Positions 5,347 to 6,240 of a stretch of DNA of 6,240 bases are shown here, piece by piece. A model generated the notes under the pieces. The model was not told where the DNA came from. It did not search any database and saw nothing but the letters and a program-made list of their open reading frames with translations. Each line of letters begins with the position of its first letter. Position 1 is the stretch's first letter. The stretch is from an uncultured Candidatus Saccharibacteria bacterium (GTDB lineage Bacteria > Patescibacteriota > Saccharimonadia > Saccharimonadales > Saccharimonadaceae), in assembly GCA_949070545.1 (NCBI GenBank), contig CARTQV010000046.1, positions 1-6,240 on the forward strand, in the 5' to 3' direction. The translations under genes were made by a program, and so were the position numbers.

Positions 5347-5355
5347 GGTAGTATT

Positions 5356-6123
5356 ATGGAAGGTAACACAAATTCTGCAGCGAAACGCAAACGTTTCAAT
5401 CTCGAACGCACAAAAGTCAAACTTTTAGCCGCTTATTATGGTCATCCCGCTCGTGATTTACGCCTGATTTGTATTACTGGTACGACTGGGAAATCTATCG
5501 TTGCGCACTATGTCCATGAAATCCTCCGTGCCGCGAGCCAGCCAGTCGCAATTCTCGCCTCTGATAATGAAATCAAGGCTTCCGTCCTTCACAAATTCTT
5601 GAATGATGCCTGGAAAGCAAAAGCAACTTATGCCATCATCACCACACCAGCCGCCGCCCTTAGCAAAGAAACTTTCCATGGTCTTCCGATTTATGTTGCA
5701 GCTTTGACCGATTTTATTCCTGCCGGGTTGAACGATGTTGATTTGAACTCCTACCTTGGCGCGAAGTCAACTTTGTTCCATATGAACCCTGATGTCGTCG
5801 TCCTGAATCGCGACGACCTCCACTATCCAGATTTCGCCAACTTCCGCGGCAAAAACGAAACAATTACTTATGGAGCTTCATCCGATTCGAATTTACGCAT
5901 TGATTATTCCAAACTTTATAAGAAAGGCGCCGAAGCCAGCCTCAGTGTCGGAACCAGCGTCTATACTGTCGCAAGCTTCTTGACTGGAGAACCAGTGATT
6001 TCTTATATGGCTTGTGCGGCAGCGATTGCTACGGCGCTGAATATCTCGCCCGACACTATTGCTGAGGGAATTGCGAATTACGAGCCCCAGCCACAAACTT
6101 CTCCCGAAGCTCCAAAGGCTTAA
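5356..6123 (+). CDS. Divergent, truncated Mur-ligase-like protein (MurE-related)
   Basis: Mur ligases join amino acids to UDP-MurNAc in peptidoglycan synthesis using ATP. This 255-aa protein carries a Mur-ligase middle domain. It has the ATP-binding loop TGTTGKS (41-47), the AALTDF strand (115-120) where MurE has LTN, the GAKSTLF segment (135-141) with the lysine (K137) that is carbamylated in ligases, and NRDD (151-154). Several catalytic positions differ. ITTPAAA stands where E-x-S-S normally provides the Mg-binding Glu. The D-H-L-D motif is replaced by PAGLN. The sequence ends after GIANYEP, just where the linker and C-terminal ligase domain (about 150 aa) should begin, and the N-terminal UDP-substrate domain is also missing; MurE is usually near 480-500 aa. 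It may be a regulatory or repurposed paralog, not a working MurE. The start is set by the promoter, with a 5' leader of about 3 bases and no Shine-Dalgarno. Confidence 0.75.
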   Translation: MEGNTNSAAKRKRFNLERTKVKLLAAYYGHPARDLRLICITGTTGKSIVAHYVHEILRAASQPVAILASDNEIKASVLHKFLNDAWKAKATYAIITTPAAALSKETFHGLPIYVAALTDFIPAGLNDVDLNSYLGAKSTLFHMNPDVVVLNRDDLHYPDFANFRGKNETITYGASSDSNLRIDYSKLYKKGAEASLSVGTSVYTVASFLTGEPVISYMACAAAIATALNISPDTIAEGIANYEPQPQTSPEAPKA

Positions 6124-6131
6124 TTTTGCGA

Positions 6132-6155
6132 AAAAGCTCTTGCTTTTCAATTTTT
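6132..6155 (+). terminator. Rho-independent terminator candidate after the Mur-like gene
   Basis: AAAAGC (6132-6137) and GCTTTT (6142-6147) form a stem around TCTT, followed shortly by five T (6151-6155). It begins nine bases after the stop codon. It runs directly into the next promoter. Confidence 0.5.
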
Positions 6156-6156
6156 G

Positions 6157-6165
6157 TGCTACAAT
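6157..6165 (+). promoter_or_regulatory. Extended -10 promoter for a gene beyond the window
   Basis: TGCTACAAT is an extended -10. The wider sequence TTTTGTGCTACAAT differs at one base from the right arm of the Mur-like promoter (TTTTGTGATACAAT). A good -35 at 17 bases is not seen. Transcription would start near 6172. No start codon with an open frame or recognisable RNA is visible in 6172-6240, so the product, or a long leader, lies outside. Confidence 0.55.
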
Positions 6166-6240
6166 AGAATTGTCTTACTTACATAGCGACCAGTTTTTGG
6201 TAGTAATTTAAGCCATTGATACCTATCTCATAGCTATTAT

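Overview
The window looks like a piece of a small-genome Patescibacteria/CPR bacterium, most likely Candidatus Saccharibacteria (TM7). This rests on a mixed set of features: a Mur-ligase-like gene of the compact, divergent kind seen in that group; a C-terminal piece of a FISUMP/DUF1566-like (C-type-lectin-fold) protein; large lineage-type hypothetical proteins; and extended -10 promoters placed almost on the start codons. No marker gene settles the taxonomy, so it is an inference.

Left part (1-1242): a low-GC type II toxin-antitoxin (TA) module lies between two perfect 41-bp inverted repeats (12-52 and 769-809). It has an antitoxin at 209-469 and a RelE/ParE-family toxin at 441-768 that carries a frameshift. 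Both repeat arms also encode the last codons of FISUMP-like genes that converge on the TA module. One ends at 34 on the + strand and is nearly all outside the window. The other is a 5'-truncated fragment at 787-1032 on the - strand. The rest of this part holds a large imperfect palindrome (1061-1198).

Middle part (1243-5225), all on the - strand: tRNA-Arg(GCG), a two-gene operon of paralogous large proteins of unknown function, and tRNA-Ser(CGA). The first paralog (616 aa, 3104-4954) is intact and appears to be translated from a leaderless mRNA. The second (1356-3085) is split by a run of 11 G on its coding strand. A 12-G (or 9-G) tract would restore a 576-aa protein that aligns with the first paralog along its length. 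This is either a phase-variable switch caught in the OFF state or a homopolymer sequencing error.

Right part (5226-6240): a 30-bp near-perfect palindrome holds two mirror-image promoters. One drives the rightward Mur-ligase-like gene (5356-6123) and the other faces the tRNA-Arg. The Mur-like protein keeps the Walker A loop but lacks the C-terminal ligase domain and several catalytic residues. A terminator-like hairpin and a further promoter follow, leading into a gene beyond the window.

Taken together, the window combines a possible phase-variable paralogous gene pair, fragments of lectin-fold variable-type genes, and a TA cassette in inverted repeats. That pattern is typical of an accessory or surface-variation locus. 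The functional link between these parts is inference.
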